Source: Desulfobacterales bacterium RIFOXYA12_FULL_46_15 | Lineage (GTDB): Bacteria > Desulfobacterota > Desulfobacteria > Desulfobacterales > Desulfobacteraceae | Assembly: GCA_001799395.1 (NCBI GenBank) | Contig: MGTJ01000101.1 | Span: 1 to 47,218, forward strand | Direction: 5' to 3' | DNA: 47,218 nt | Shown here: positions 46,659-47,218 of the stretch, one piece after another | How the letters are laid out: each line of letters begins with the position of its first letter | Numbering within the stretch: the stretch's first letter is position 1 | Position numbers and translations under genes: made by a program | The notes under the pieces: generated by a model | The model's input: the letters and a program-made list of their open reading frames with translations, nothing else | Databases searched by the model: none | Told to the model about the DNA's origin: nothing

Positions 46659-46711
46659 TAAATAAGATCTGATAAATAAAATCTAAAAAATAAAAAAGGA
46701 TCTCCGGGAGT

Positions 46712-47218
46712 ATGAATAAAAAGGCTGAATATGTCGTCTTTGGAAAAAACCTTGACCCCGGGGCCATATCCCAGATGGAAGATGCTGCCTGCCTGCCTGT
46801 GGCTGTCAAGGGAGCGCTCATGCCCGATGCCCACGTCGGGTACGGACTGCCCATCGGTGGTGTCCTGGCCGTCAGGGACGCGGTTATTCCTTATGCTGTT
46901 GGAGTGGATATTGCCTGCAGGATGAAACTATCCGTGCTTTCCATTCCCTTTGACGATTATGAGACCCATAAACAGAGTTTCAGACAAGCCATTGAAACAA
47001 AGACAAAATTCGGTGTGGGTGAGAAATTTTCACACCCAGGACAGCACCGTGTCATGGACAGTGACTGGAATATCAGCCCTCTTGTAAAATCCTTAAAAGA
47101 TTTGGCACACAAACAGCTCGGAACCAGCGGATCAGGTAATCATTTTGCCGAATTTGGAAAATTGATCCTGACCCGCGAAGAAATCGGTTTAAAACCAGGT
47201 GAATATATAGCCTTTTTA
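46712..47218 (+). CDS. rtcB: RtcB-like RNA ligase (N-terminal part; gene continues past the window)
   Basis: The 169 visible codons read to the window end without a stop. The protein shows the RtcB fold signatures PDAHVGYGLPIGGVLA, GVDIACRM (metal-ligand Cys region, usually GVDIGCGM) and QLGTSGSGNHF. RtcB seals 2',3'-cyclic phosphate or 3'-phosphate RNA ends to 5'-OH ends using GTP and manganese. The GVDIACRM form fits a bacterial RtcB paralogue group rather than the canonical tRNA-splicing enzyme. CGGGAG precedes the ATG. Confidence 0.9.
   Translation, partial: MNKKAEYVVFGKNLDPGAISQMEDAACLPVAVKGALMPDAHVGYGLPIGGVLAVRDAVIPYAVGVDIACRMKLSVLSIPFDDYETHKQSFRQAIETKTKFGVGEKFSHPGQHRVMDSDWNISPLVKSLKDLAHKQLGTSGSGNHFAEFGKLILTREEIGLKPGEYIAFL

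Overview
The window looks like chromosomal DNA from a strictly anaerobic, sulfate-reducing-type member of the Desulfobacterota (Desulfobacteraceae-like). This is inferred from the gene content: a hydroxylamine reductase (Hcp) cluster with ferredoxin and sulfite-reductase-like partners, an anaerobic corrinoid pathway with an adenosylation gene, a lipoprotein-associated TRAP transporter of the TatT type, a large hybrid histidine kinase, and a moderate GC content with many A-rich runs. No rRNA, tRNA, CRISPR array or intact insertion sequence was seen.

Layout. 1-3.1 kb: accessory tail. It holds the 3' end of an N6-adenine DNA methylase, a PD-(D/E)XK nuclease-like partner, two small unknown ORFs and a decayed HAD phosphatase start. 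3.1-8 kb: a membrane-anchored multi-PAS hybrid histidine kinase, then a damaged small minus-strand ORF and an EamA-type exporter. 8-11.8 kb: a four-gene TRAP transporter operon (TatT lipoprotein, DctP, DctQ, DctM). 11.8-14.7 kb: glnE on the minus strand. 14.9-15.7 kb: a periplasmic amino-acid-type binding protein with a good promoter. 15.8-23.8 kb: carA-carB-purF with overlapping genes, then a radical SAM protein and an M24 peptidase. 23.8-25.05 kb: a DEAD-box helicase on the minus strand.

25.1-35.1 kb is one cobalamin regulon. A cobalamin riboswitch followed by an intrinsic terminator precedes an ABC importer (btuC, btuD, btuF) and a tightly overlapping biosynthesis series (cbiL, cbiET, cbiF, cbiG, cbiH, cobO, cobQ). 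Corrinoid uptake, ring methylation and contraction, adenosylation and amidation are thus probably switched together by intracellular cobalamin. Three near-matches to the ParB centromere site parS lie inside this 6.3-kb stretch. Two of them fall in domain linkers of CbiET and CbiG, where both encode the same peptide, VSRET. I regard this as the most interesting signal in the window.

35.2-41.7 kb: a FapA/DUF342 protein, ThpR, a MoaD/ThiS-like protein, a Cache-PAS sensor kinase with a NarL-type response regulator, and a MarR regulator. 41.9-46.7 kb: a nitrosative-stress module. On the minus strand hcp is followed by a zinc-ribbon HD-like protein, an Fe-S protein and a sulfite-reductase-like Fe-S protein; a divergent Crp/Fnr regulator lies beside hcp with FNR-like palindromes between them. 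The Crp/Fnr reading frame extends upstream of every standard start codon. The window ends inside an rtcB-like RNA ligase gene.
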